Origin: Siphonodentalium dalli
Lineage: Eukaryota > Mollusca > Scaphopoda > Gadilida > Siphonodentaliidae
Length of the DNA: 64,000 bases
Direction: 5' to 3'
Assembly: GCA_032622095.1 (NCBI GenBank)
Contig: CP136062.1
Coordinates: forward strand, 223,524,578 to 223,588,577
Shown here: one piece after another, positions 32,580 through 41,739 of the stretch
Numbering within the stretch: position 1 is the stretch's first letter
Layout: every line of letters begins with the position of its first letter
Notes under the pieces: generated by a model
Told to the model about the DNA's origin: nothing
What the model saw: the letters and a program-made list of their open reading frames with translations, nothing else
The model's database searches: none
Made by a program: the position numbers and the translations under genes

Positions 32580-33960
32580 TCATCCCATGACTAAAGTGAA
32601 CATCATGAGTAAATAAGGTTTAAGATCACTTCAGGGCATTAAATTAAGTCAGCAGAATGTAGCTTCCAATTTTTTAAGTGGTTAGATGCCAGAGGTCATG
32701 AAGCCGTTTATGTAGACCTGCCCAAATAGGTCCCTAGAGTATGATGCTAGAAACAGAAAAGATACTTGCATGACAATTTATACCGACAGAGACGCGACAT
32801 TAAAACATGATATGAATTAGTGTATGTTTTAATTTCTATCTGTTTTTACGAATTTCCAGGATGAAAGCTCAGATCTCAAATTAGTGTCATGACGATTGAT
32901 GGTTGCTTGGAATTATATTCCGTGCTATTTTTTCTTGAAAGCTTTAACCCTTTACCCAACAAACCGGCCAAATAAAGCTGCAACAGCCTAAATTATCTTG
33001 GGTCTGTCTCAATAAAACCATACAAATATGGATATCATTGGAACCGGCTCATTGACCACATTGTGATGGTTACAGTTATGCCCTGTGCCAATGCATTCTC
33101 TTATATATGCGAGTCGACCATAGGTCACCTCGCATATATAAGAGAATGCATTGGCCTAAAAAAAAAATTCTTACATTCTTTAACAATTTTATAATTTTTA
33201 ATGTGTTAAGCCAATGCATTCTCTTATATATGCGAGGCGACCTATGGTCGACTCGCATATATAAGAGAATGCATTGGCACAGGGCCGTTCTGTTGGGTAA
33301 AGGGTTAAATACAAAGTACACAGAGCCCTTAAAGATGTACATATGTTTCTCTCTATTATCATCTGAAGATTAAAATGAAAATCATGAGTAAATAAGGTTT
33401 ACACCCAGCAGGATAGAGCTTCAGACACAGTGGGTACTGACGGATTATTTTCTGAGCATAAGTGGAAAACGAATAAGACTCCCCCAATGAGTGAAGTAGA
33501 TATTTTTCTATCTAATATCATCCGAAGATTAAAGTGAAAATAATGAGTAAATAAGGTTTAAGAGCACTTAGGGACTTTAAATTAAGTCAGCGGGATGTAG
33601 CTTCTAGGTTTTTAGTGTTGGATGCCAGACACACTGAGTCCTGACGGATTATTTTCTGACTATAAGTGGAAAAAGAAAACCTTCAACTGCTCTTACGATT
33701 CCCCCATGATGAGAGCAGGACTTCTCAGATTCCAAATTAGAGTCACGACGACTGATGGTTGCTTGGAATTTTCCTCTGTGATATTAAGTCGCCACCCTAT
33801 CTGTGTCCTACGAGCATTTCATTTGTCATGAAGCCGATTTTATAGACCTGCCGAAATAGGTCCCTGGAGAGCCATGCTAGAGACAGAAAAGATACGAGCC
33901 TGACAATTTATACTGGCCGAGACACGACATTAAAACAGGATATCTCTAAGGACGCCGCCT
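32580..33960 (+). repeat. dispersed repeat S in three broken direct copies
   Basis: 'catgagtaaataaggttta' occurs at about 32605, 33385 and 33545. 'ttaaattaagtcagc(a/g)g(a/g)atgtagcttc' is shared by copies 1 and 3, as are 'cctgcc(c/g)aaataggtccct(a/g)gag' and 'gagac(g/a)cgacattaaaaca'. The family A element at 32944-33308 sits between copy 1 and copy 2. Confidence 0.72.
32944..33308 (+). mobile_element. piggyBac-like MITE family A, copy 2
   Basis: TTAACCCTTTACCCAACA to TGTTGGGTAAAGGGTTAA. Alpha hairpins are at 33088-33154 and 33211-33277 (67 bp each), exact reverse complements in design, with a 56-bp AT-rich linker. Only one 'ccggcc' is present in the left arm. Confidence 0.95.
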
Positions 33961-34131
33961 GTCTTAAAACAAAGAATCACATATCAGATACAATCGAATT
34001 ACAGCTTTTCTGCTGACAAACGAATTTCCTAGACAACTTTATTTTATTTTTCTGTCGAATGCACTACACTCGCTGTCTACCAACTAAGGGAGTGAGCGTT
34101 AATATGATATGATGAATTATCAGGATCAATT

Positions 34132-34310
34132 CCGAAATAATACTGCGTACAAGCTATACACAAGGATATCAGGGATCTTGGTAGAGGGTCTCTGTTGTGG
34201 GGGGGGGGGGGGGGGGTGGGTGAATGTTCAGGATCAATTCCGAAATAATACTGCCTATGAGCTACACAGGTATACCAGAGAAGTTGGTAGACGGTCTCTT
34301 TTGTGGGGGG
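34132..34310 (+). repeat. imperfect direct duplication containing a G18 tract
   Basis: 'aggatcaattccgaaataatactgc' occurs at 34132 and 34230; each copy leads to 'ggtaga(g/c)ggtctct(g/t)ttgtggggg'. The first copy has an uninterrupted run of 18 G (34199-34216). Confidence 0.88.
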
Positions 34311-34429
34311 AGGGGTGCCCAACTTGGACACACCCCTTTGAAGCAGACCAGGATTTGTATTAGTAACCCCCCCCAGCAGAGACCCTTTAGCCCTGGTACT
34401 CCCAACTGGTACCTGTTGAGTATACCTGA

Positions 34430-34780
34430 TGTACGAGTGGGCATAGATCAGTGCATGCCACATACGAGTATGTGATTGACAGAGAGATTGCATGCGTGGT
34501 ATAAAAGAGAATGCACTTGGGTAGCTCGGGAGATTGTGCCAGCTGCGTACGTTGCTCTCTCCGTCACAGCTAAGATTGTATGAAAGTGAATTCAAGACTG
34601 AATAAGTTAGTTGAATTTCCTTCTCTCTTATTCCTTCATGACTAATTCATGTGGAATAAACTGAATTTTACGATGCAAGTCGGGTGAGTTTCTTTTTTCT
34701 TACTTCATTTGAAAGCTCTTGCTATAACTACAGTCATGACATACACCTCTCAATAATTGAATATTAAATATTCACCTCTG
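34430..34780 (+). other. exon-like segment 1 with TATA-like box and splice-donor motif
   Basis: TATAAAA at 34500-34506 is followed by 'gctctctccgtcacagctaag' and ends in 'acgatgcaagtcgg|gtgagtttct', with GTGAG at 34684 as a possible 5' splice site. The block resembles 36690-37490 ('cttctccgtcacaac', 'aaatc(a/g)g|gtgagttttt', 'gatattaaatattc'). One reading is two duplicated noncoding first exons; whether either belongs to the downstream GPCR gene is unknown. The TATA region also looks like a family D hairpin arm ('tatataagagaatgcactgg'), so the motif may be transposon-derived. Confidence 0.35.
34500..34506 (+). promoter_or_regulatory. TATA-box-like motif
   Basis: TATAAAA followed by 'gagaatgcacttgggtagctcggg'. 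No transcript support is available, and the resemblance to a MITE arm weakens the call. Confidence 0.25.
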
Positions 34781-35025
34781 TTGCTGGACCGATTTTTACA
34801 AGATTCTTATTAAATTCAGAGAATTGCAAATACAACAAAGATTTTGCCAGCTACAACACACAGTGATCTCATAAATACCAGAATAGTGTTTAAAATGGTC
34901 CATAAATGATAAGTTTCCTAAATAATTGCCAGATTTGCATGTGACTATTTTGTCTACAAATACCACAGTATTATGTCTCATATTTAATTTGAATGTGAAT
35001 GACAGATTTCACGGAAACAACCGAT

Positions 35026-35542
35026 GCAACCCTTTCATGATGGGAGTTTCCTGAATTTTTGCGAAAACCCTGTGCCAATACATTATCTTATATATGCGAT
35101 TCGACCATATATACCGGTAAGAGAATGCATTGGCCTATAAAATTTTATGTTATTTTTAATATTTGTTCAAGAATGTAATAAATAATGATAAAAAAAGATA
35201 CTAAATCGTTAACGAATGTAAGAAAAAATGCTAAAGAATGTAAGAACAAATGATAAAAAATAATAAAATTGTTAAAGGATATAAGAGAAAATAATAAAAA
35301 TGATAAGAAATGATAAAAATTATTAAAGAATTTATATATTGTAAGAAAAATATCATATAAAATTATTAAAAATGATAAAAATTGTCATAGAATGTAAGAA
35401 AAATTTATCCAAAAAATTGTTAGGCCAATGCATTCTCTTATATATGCGAGGTGACATATGGTTGACTCGCATATATAAGACAATGCATTGGCACAGGGTC
35501 TTTAAGGTTACGCAAGCACAGCTCCCTTCATGAAAGGTTTAA
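35026..35542 (-). mobile_element. family D termini carrying alpha hairpins (hybrid copy)
   Basis: The ends are D-like ('caaccctttcatgatgggag', 'cagctcccttcatgaaaggtTTAA'). The hairpin loops are of the A/C/E type ('gattcgaccatatatacc' and 'gaggtgacatatggttgactc'). A 290-bp linker is built of degenerate 'aagaatgtaagaaaaatgataaaa' units. The left TTAA has decayed to GCAA. Confidence 0.8.
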
Positions 35543-35589
35543 CAGTGAATTCAGGTGTTTTATACGACACAAGTTGCATATTGTGCGCT

Positions 35590-35818
35590 TGAACCCTCAT
35601 TGGTAAGTATTTCCCGAGGGAATATGTTCGTTTGTTGAACTTATTAACAGAACATTTCCCACCAATGAATATGAAGCATTCTGCTCTTGTATTATCTTTT
35701 TGTATGTCTATCGTCTGCTTTTATCATCTGAAAACCCCTCCAAATGAATAATAGACCATTAAATTCATGTAGACTTTTATAACTGAATTGGCGAATCCAT
35801 TTAGTATAGAAAGGGTTA
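35590..35818 (-). mobile_element. family G piggyBac-like MITE
   Basis: Right end 'ggcgaatccatttagtatagaaagggTTAA'; inner 'acttattaacagaacatttccc'; left end decayed ('gcttgaaccctcattgg'). Confidence 0.65.
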
Positions 35819-35837
35819 ACTCGGTGATATTATTAAA

Positions 35838-36042
35838 TTAACCCTTTCAGTGCCAAGTTCGATTTTTGTATCAATCCATATTTCCTTGATCATTTTTCAA
35901 ATTTATTGATTATAATAATGTGATACATTGATGGAAAGAGCTCTGAGAGCAATGTATCAAATTATTATAATCAATAAATTTGAAAAATGATCAAGGAAAT
36001 ATGGGTTGATACAAAAATCATACTTGGCACTGAAAAGGTTAA
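35838..36042. mobile_element. family B piggyBac-like MITE, complete palindrome
   Basis: TTAACCCTTTCAGTGCCAAG at the left is mirrored by 'cttggcactgaaaaggTTAA' at the right. Arms of about 100 bp meet at 'ggaaagagctctgagagc'. No 67-bp hairpin: this is the hairpin-free counterpart of family C, with the same first 45 or so bases. Confidence 0.9.
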
Positions 36043-36074
36043 TTTAATAGCAGACAGCATTTAAATGGGTGCTG

Positions 36075-36410
36075 TGACCAAACCTGTCATTTGCAGAACT
36101 AGGTCCCCAGAAAGTGAATTTAGTGACGCTATCCAGCGTACTACGGGCTAGGCTGCTAGCATCACTAAATTCACCCTCTGGGGACCTCATTCTGCTTAGG
36201 CCTCATCTTCACTGAAAAGTTTCTTTATTATCAAATTTCTATAGAAACTTCTTCACATCTATAGATTCTATTTATTTTTTAGTTTAGTTCCTCTATATTT
36301 CTCAAATTGGCAGGTGACACATAGCATAATCGAGGTTCCCAATGGGTGTACATGTACATCACAGTAGTCACCATTTGGGAACTTCAATCAGAGTCTATGT
36401 CTCCCATTTA
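36075..36410 (+). mobile_element. family H MITE, partial
   Basis: 'acctgtcatttgcagaactaggtccccagaaagtgaatt', centre 'tagtttagttcctctatatttctcaaattggc', right part lost after 'agtctatgtctccc'. Confidence 0.77.
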
Positions 36411-36689
36411 CTGCACAAAAATCAGCAGCATAAAAATACCCAGACCCCTTCCATAACTTCGGGACCCCACCAGACTCTTCCTGGACATCTAAACATACAT
36501 GATCGCCATATTTACGTAGGCTATGATTTTATGTTCCCGCTTAGGGATATTTCCCTCAATGATAATCAACCAATCAGCAGCCAGATTTTTTTTTTATGCT
36601 GACTCGAGTTTCCCTACACAAATTCAAGAAGCGTAACTCTATATAATTAGTTGCTTGTAACCTCCATGAGTCTGCATCATTATCTGTAA

Positions 36690-37490
36690 TCATGAAGCAA
36701 GCTGCTTCCTTCTCCGTCACAACACTTCATGGTCTGCCCGTATGCAGCTACAGTTCTATCATTACTACTTGGAGAGTACACATGCAAGCTGTCAAAATGT
36801 TACCCAGATGTTCTATCCAGAGACTATTCTATCATTAATACATGTACAGCCATCAAAACGCGACATCTGTTATCAGCTATTATTTTATCACAAAGAACTG
36901 AGATACTTTAATCATATTTCATTCTCTTATACACTACTCAACACTAACGTAATTCACACGGATTATAAGATTCAAATCAGGTGAGTTTTTCTTCGACACT
37001 ATAAAGTAATTCACACAGATTATAAGATTCAAATCAGGTGAGTTTTTCTTCGACACTAAAGTAATTCACAATGATTATAAGATGCAAATCAGGTGAGTTT
37101 TTCTTCGACACTAAAGTAATTCACACGGATTATAAGATTCAAATCAGGTGAGTTTTTCTTCCACACTAAAGTAATTCACAATGATTATAAGATGCAAATC
37201 GAGTGAGTTTTTCTTCGACACTAAAGTAATTCACAATGATTATAAGATGCAAATCAGGTGAGTTTTTCTTCGACACTAAAGTAATTCACACGGATTATAA
37301 GATTCAAATCGGGTGAGTTTTTCTTCGACACTAAAGTAATTCACACGGATTATAAGATTCAAATCGGGTGAGTTTTTCTTCTCTTTCTTTTTCTTCTCAC
37401 TATTTCTACTATCTATTTATTACATGATCCTACCCTTATTCCATTCAATAAATCCATTCTATAAATTGTGATATTAAATATTCGTTTAAT
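36690..37490 (+). other. exon-like segment 2 followed by tandem donor units
   Basis: Related to 34430-34780 (see there). Two overlapping open frames of 60 and 80 codons (36729-36984) cross the first GTGAG and are not supported by any family motif. The segment passes into the 55-bp array and then the shared 3' flank 'gtgatattaaatattcg'. Confidence 0.35.
36926..37380 (+). repeat. 55-bp tandem array, each unit with a GTGAGT splice-donor motif
   Basis: Units of 'ctaaagtaattcaca(c/a)(g/t)gattataaga' + 'ttcaaatcaggtgagttttt' + 'cttcgaca'. GTGAG occurs at 36981, 37038, 37093, 37148, 37203, 37258, 37313 and 37368 (period 55; 57 for the first). Exonic -1/-2 bases alternate between AG, GG and GA. Confidence 0.93.
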
Positions 37491-37807
37491 AACAGGAAAT
37501 AGTGCGAGGTGACCTTTGACTTCCATTTTGTCATCTGTTTACTTTCCATATGCTACGTCTCAAAATACTATGGCTTCAAATATTTTTCAAACAAACTATA
37601 ATGAATGAAAAGTTATGTCATTAAATATAAGCCATTAAATACGCCAAAGAGTCTTTTTTATCTGGGACTATTTCTTTACGCGGGCAAACTATGCATAGTT
37701 ACGTGAAACATCATCGCATGCCGTATAGAAGCCGATGTTAGTTTCACGTCCCATTTGTTGATTTAAGTATGTTTTGCCGAGGTTTTGGATCATGTAATAA
37801 ATAGAAT
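37491..37807. other. unassigned spacer
   Basis: No gene or named repeat; 'ttacgcgggcaaactatgcatagttacgtgaaacatcatcgcatgccg' is a slightly GC-richer patch. Confidence 0.4.
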
Positions 37808-37948
37808 CTACAACAAGTCCGCAGTTTATATTGGAATTTACAAAACTCGTCCAGTAAATTAGGTCTGGACCTCACCAAAGGCTGGGTCGAGACCTAATTT
37901 ACTGGAATCGTTTTGTAAATTACGCTATAAACTGGGGACTCGTTGTAG
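37808..37948. mobile_element. family R palindromic MITE, copy 1
   Basis: 'ctacaacaagtccgcagtttata' and 'ccagtaaattaggtctgg' are mirrored by 'gagacctaatttactgg' and 'tataaactggggactcgttgtag'. Same plan as 51745-51883, with different sequence in the tips. Confidence 0.82.
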
Positions 37949-37970
37949 CTTCTACAATATTTTTTAATAG

Positions 37971-38325
37971 TTAAACCCTTTCTATACTAAAGGTTTCTCC
38001 AATTCAGTTTATATAAAGGAATAAATTTCAATGATTTATTATACATTTGAAGAGGTGTTCAGGATAAATTACAGTAATGCTCTAAGTAATCGACACCTTA
38101 ACCACAGCAGAATTATGGGTAACTTTTCAGGATTTGCTCTCCCTGCTGTGGTTAAGGGGTCGATACTTAGAGCATTACTGTAGCAGACGACAAGATAATA
38201 CAAGTGCTGAATTAATATTCATTGGTGCGAACTCTTCAGATAATAAGTACAACAAACAACCTATTATTATCTGTACCTTTCCTAAGGGAACTACTCGTCA
38301 ATGAGTATTTAGTATACAAAGGGTG
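37971..38325 (+). mobile_element. family G piggyBac-like MITE interrupted by a family F element
   Basis: 'ttaaaccctttctatactaaagg' left and 'actactcgtcaatgagtatttagtatacaaaggg' right. The F element at 38070-38182 splits it near 'gttcaggataaa'. Confidence 0.75.
38070..38182. mobile_element. family F MITE, shortened, nested in family G
   Basis: TACAGTAATGCTCTAAGTAA to 'gagcattactgTA'; most of the right arm is deleted ('aggatttgctctccctgctgtgg'). Confidence 0.88.
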
Positions 38326-38339
38326 ATTAATAATAAAGG

Positions 38340-38813
38340 TTAACACTAATCCATAACTGGAGATTCTTGAAATTTTTTGAAAACCCTGTGCCAATGCTCC
38401 ATAGGGAGACTCGCATATATAAGAGAATACATTGGCCTAACAATATTTATCTAGGGAGCCTCGCATATATAAGAGAATACATATTGACCTAACAATATTT
38501 ATCTAGGGAGACTCGCATATATAAGAGAATACATTGGCCTAACAATATTTATCTAGGGAGACTCGCATATATAAGAGAATACATATTGACCTAACAATAT
38601 TTATCTAGGGAGACTCGCATATATAAGAGAATACATATTGACCTAACAATATTTATCTAGGGAGACTCGCATATATAAGAGAATATATTGACCTAACAAT
38701 ATTTATCTTGGCCTTGTAAGCCAGTGCATTCTCTTATATATCTGAGGCTCCCTATGGGAGACTCGCCTATATAAGAGAATGTACAAGCACAGCTCCCACC
38801 ATAAAAGGGTTAA
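38340..38813 (-). mobile_element. family D piggyBac-like MITE with amplified hairpin half
   Basis: TTAACACTAATCCATAACTGG left and 'agctcccaccataaaagggTTAA' right. Between them one hairpin half plus linker is repeated six times (38398-38706). Confidence 0.85.
38398..38706 (+). repeat. 50/52-bp tandem array inside a MITE
   Basis: Six units of 'tagggagactcgcatatata' + 'agagaatacattggcctaacaatatttatc'. Four units read 'acatattgacc' or 'atattgacc' in place of 'acattggcc'. One unit has 'gcctcgc'. Confidence 0.93.
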
Positions 38814-38913
38814 AGATGGTCCATATCTCTTCTCTGAAATTTTGAATTGATTCAGATCAAAATACTACAAATAATAATTCTGAGTCTGAGAGACTAGTCA
38901 ACAGGTGCTTCTG

Positions 38914-39041
38914 TTAACCCTTTCAGTGCCAAGTCCGATTTTTGTATCAACCCATATTTCCTTGATCATTTTTCAAATTTATTGATTATAATGTGATACA
39001 TTGATGGAAAGAGCTCTTAGACTTGGAACTGAAAGGGTTAA
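38914..39041 (+). mobile_element. family B piggyBac-like MITE, right arm deleted
   Basis: TTAACCCTTTCAGTGCCAAG to 'ggaaagagctcttag', then directly 'acttggaactgaaagggTTAA'. Confidence 0.87.
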
Positions 39042-39144
39042 GAGGAAATTACTTTTTTCTCTATTTTTTTCCACAAACTTGGATAAGAATTGTTACTATT
39101 TTTGGAACATTACAGCATTTATTATTGAAAATCAATCTTTTGAG

Positions 39145-39252
39145 TGAGAGCTTTCCGATGAATGGCAACAAGCCATATTTCCGACTAAATCCTGAAAAAT
39201 TACCCATAATTCTGCTCAGGTTAAGGAGTCGATTATTTAGGGCATTACTGCA
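39145..39252 (-). mobile_element. family F MITE, right half
   Basis: 'gagagctttccgatgaatgg' to 'gggcattactgca'; the terminal TA is mutated to CA. Confidence 0.83.
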
Positions 39253-39269
39253 TGAGTAATATTGCTCAG

Positions 39270-39640
39270 AGCAATAGTACTAAGCTCGATTACTCAAGTG
39301 TGTGCAGGTTTATCAGTCAGACATCATTAGTCTTTCGATGATGAATCCATAGTAAATTTTTGAAATTGATGTTCATGGGATAGGAAGACTGATGCAAGAA
39401 TTAAATCTCCCAGCATGCATCAGTGGTGATCTCGCTGCACATATGAATGATGGGTGTGTTCAGCATTATCTAATATTCTACCAGCATGCATCATTGGTAA
39501 TCTCGTTTCACTCAGATTATGAAGGATGGGCACTTTCAGCATCATTATCTAACGTTCTACCAGCCGCTAAAATTATCGGCAATGGAGTAACTTACAATGT
39601 CAAGCAATGGATGATATTCTAAAGCTGTTATGCTATTCAA
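39270..39640 (+). repeat. dispersed repeat T with tandem units
   Basis: 'ccagcatgcatca(g/t)tggt(g/a)atctcg' occurs at about 39410 and 39480, followed by 'gatgggcactttcagcatcattatctaacgttctaccagc(c)gctaaaatta'. A second locus is 41035-41180. The 76-codon frame at 39392-39622 is probably fortuitous. Confidence 0.72.
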
Positions 39641-39675
39641 ATGCATATTGCATGTTTGAAGCTTTTGTATAATCT

Positions 39676-39920
39676 ATCTATATAAAAGACAAGTGTTTAA
39701 TCTGTATGTGTGTGCATCTGTCACAAATTTGGAGCGTTTAAAAATATATCACCCCATGTCGGATTGCGTCCAAATTTTGACCATGTCCTGAGGCACATAC
39801 GACATGCAAAATTTCAAGACAATCAGTAAAAGATAACCTGAGATATAACGCATTTCCCAAAGCTAGGTTGTCAAGGCGATATTTTTACTGATATAATGCG
39901 TTACCTTCTCTAAAGATGAA
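39676..39920 (+). repeat. dispersed repeat beginning tctatataaaagacaagtg
   Basis: Contains 'tgtgtgtgcatctgtcacaaatttggagcg', 'ggattgcgtccaaattttgaccatg' and 'catgcaaaatttcaagacaatc'. The reverse complement of the same plan is at 49555-49790. Possibly a Helitron- or SINE-type end; not resolved. Confidence 0.6.
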
Positions 39921-40208
39921 TGGTTTCAGTGGTGTCCATCATAAATTCCGGACAAACTCCCACGCACCATTTGCCGGCTTTCTTTATATCATTCTCAACG
40001 TTACAGCGGTGTCGTAGTGATACTTTCCTGCATGTTATGTTTGTCACCCATCATTTTTTTTTACCTCAGACGACTTAAAGGGGCATATATGAGCAAAACA
40101 GAGCACAACTTATCAGCTGAGAATATTATGTAGGACAACTGGTCACATCGTCCTTTGTGGGGGAGGCAGGGGAATGTCATGGGGTAGGCACCTTCGACCT
40201 CAGATGAC

Positions 40209-40608
40209 TTAACCCTTTGCCCAACAGAACGGCCCTGTGCCAATGCATTCTCTTATATATGTGAGTCGACCATAGGTCGCCTCGCATATATAAGAGAATG
40301 CATTGGCTTAACACATTAAAAATTATAAAATTGTGAAAGAATGTAAGAAAAAATGGTAAAAAGTGTTAACAAAAGAATTTGTTTAGGCCAATGCATTCTC
40401 TTATATATGCGAGGCGACCTATGGTCGACTCGCATATATAAGAGAATGCATTGGCACAGGGCATAACTGTAACCATCACAATGTGGTCAATGAGCCGGTT
40501 CCAATGATATCCATATTTGTATGGTTTTATTGAGACAGACCCAAGATAATTTAGGCTGTTGCAGCTTTATTTGGCCGTTTTTGGCCGGTTTGTTGGGTAA
40601 AGGGTTAA
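40209..40608 (-). mobile_element. piggyBac-like MITE family A, copy 3
   Basis: TTAACCCTTTGCCCAACAG to TTGTTGGGTAAAGGGTTAA. Hairpins are at 40240-40306 and 40388-40454. The linker 'cttaacacattaaaaattataaaattg' continues with 'aagaatgtaagaaaaaatgg'. Confidence 0.95.
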
Positions 40609-40739
40609 AGGGGGAGGATTACATGATTGCATGTATAATAAAGTGCATTTATTATCAGCTCAGACAATATGTGGGAAAATTGATGCACAGATGTACATGT
40701 AACAAGACATGAGAAATGTTTTTTAAATTAATTTTTTTT

Positions 40740-40920
40740 TTATTGAACTCCTTGCTAAATTTAATACAATTTTTTTAAACACCTATGTAACATCCACCTG
40801 GGTACTCCAAGTTACCACACCAAATTTGGGTGAAATCGGCCCAGGTGTCTGGGAGGAAAATCACTAACAGACAGGCAGACAGATAGACAGATCATACATG
40901 ACTGCATACATTATCTAGAC
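40740..40920 (+). repeat. dispersed repeat with acagacaggcagacagatag tail
   Basis: 'caccaaatttgggtgaaatcggcccaggtgtctgggagg' followed by a CAGA-rich tail. Resembles the 3' ends of invertebrate retroposons; no full element. Confidence 0.5.
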
Positions 40921-41034
40921 CATATACTCTAATGAAGGTGTTTGTGACTTTATACCTCGACTGTAGGGGAACATCCTAAAAACGAAATGTCTTAGAATTA
41001 TAAACATAGCTTTGATGTACGACCAACATATCTA

Positions 41035-41180
41035 CTCTCGTTACACTCAGCTTATGAATGATGGGCACCTTCAGCATCATGCATTATCTAATGTTCTACC
41101 AGCTGCTAAAATTATCCGCAATGGAATAACAGTAATTCACAATGTCTAGCAATGGATGATATTATAAAGCCGTCACGCTA
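41035..41180 (+). repeat. dispersed repeat T, second locus
   Basis: 'gaatgatgggcaccttcagcatcatgcattatctaatgttctaccagctgctaaaattatccgcaatgg' aligns with 39510-39620. Confidence 0.72.
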
Positions 41181-41349
41181 TCCAAAACTATATGGCTCAA
41201 TACAAGCTTTGTATACAGAATATATACAGAGTGAACACCAATATATACCTACAGTGAACATTTTCATCCAATGTTTTTATATGTTTTGTGCATAATTTTA
41301 CATAACTTATAGATGGCTTCTTGATCTGTCAGGTCACATGTCCAAAATG

Positions 41350-41626
41350 TTAACCCTTTGAGTGCCAGGTCCGATTTTTGTATCAACCCATATACCCTGT
41401 GCCAATGCATTCTCTTATATATGCAAGTCGACCATAGGTCGCCTTGCATATATAAGAGAATGCATTAGCCTAACAATTTTTCATCATTTGTTATTATTTT
41501 TTACAATTTTTTACAATTTTAATAATTTTTTAAAAATCTAAAAAATGTTTTTTATTTTTTTAGGGCCGATTTTACAGACCGTAAATTAGGGCCGATGAGA
41601 TCGGCCCCTGGCACTGAAAGGGTTAA
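41350..41626 (+). mobile_element. family C piggyBac-like MITE, copy 3
   Basis: TTAACCCTTTGAGTGCCAGG to 'cccctggcactgaaagggTTAA'. One alpha hairpin (41402-41468; stem 'gcaag..cttgc' instead of 'gcgag..ctcgc', a paired change on both arms). Right side ggccgatgagatcggcc palindrome. Confidence 0.9.
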
Positions 41627-41649
41627 TACTCTTTGCGATGGACAAGCTT

Positions 41650-41735
41650 GGACATAGTGTGTCTGACATTTGCAGAATGAGGCCCCAGAGGGTGAATTGA
41701 GTGATGTTATCAGAATCCCACACAGAAGGTTTCAC
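41650..41735 (+). mobile_element. family H MITE, left end fragment
   Basis: 'agtgtgtctgacatttgcagaatgaggccccagagggtgaattgagtgatg'. Confidence 0.75.
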
Positions 41736-41739
41736 ATCT

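Noticed and set aside
33088-33277. tRNA or miRNA precursor
   Set aside because: The hairpins have no tRNA cloverleaf or A/B boxes. A miRNA would not normally have a perfect 32-bp stem and 3-nt turn; transposon hairpin is the simpler reading, though small-RNA production is possible.
34077-34595. 172-codon minus-strand frame
   Set aside because: Crosses the G18/C18 tract and a tandem duplication and has no recognisable domain; overlapping frames on the other strand are equally long.
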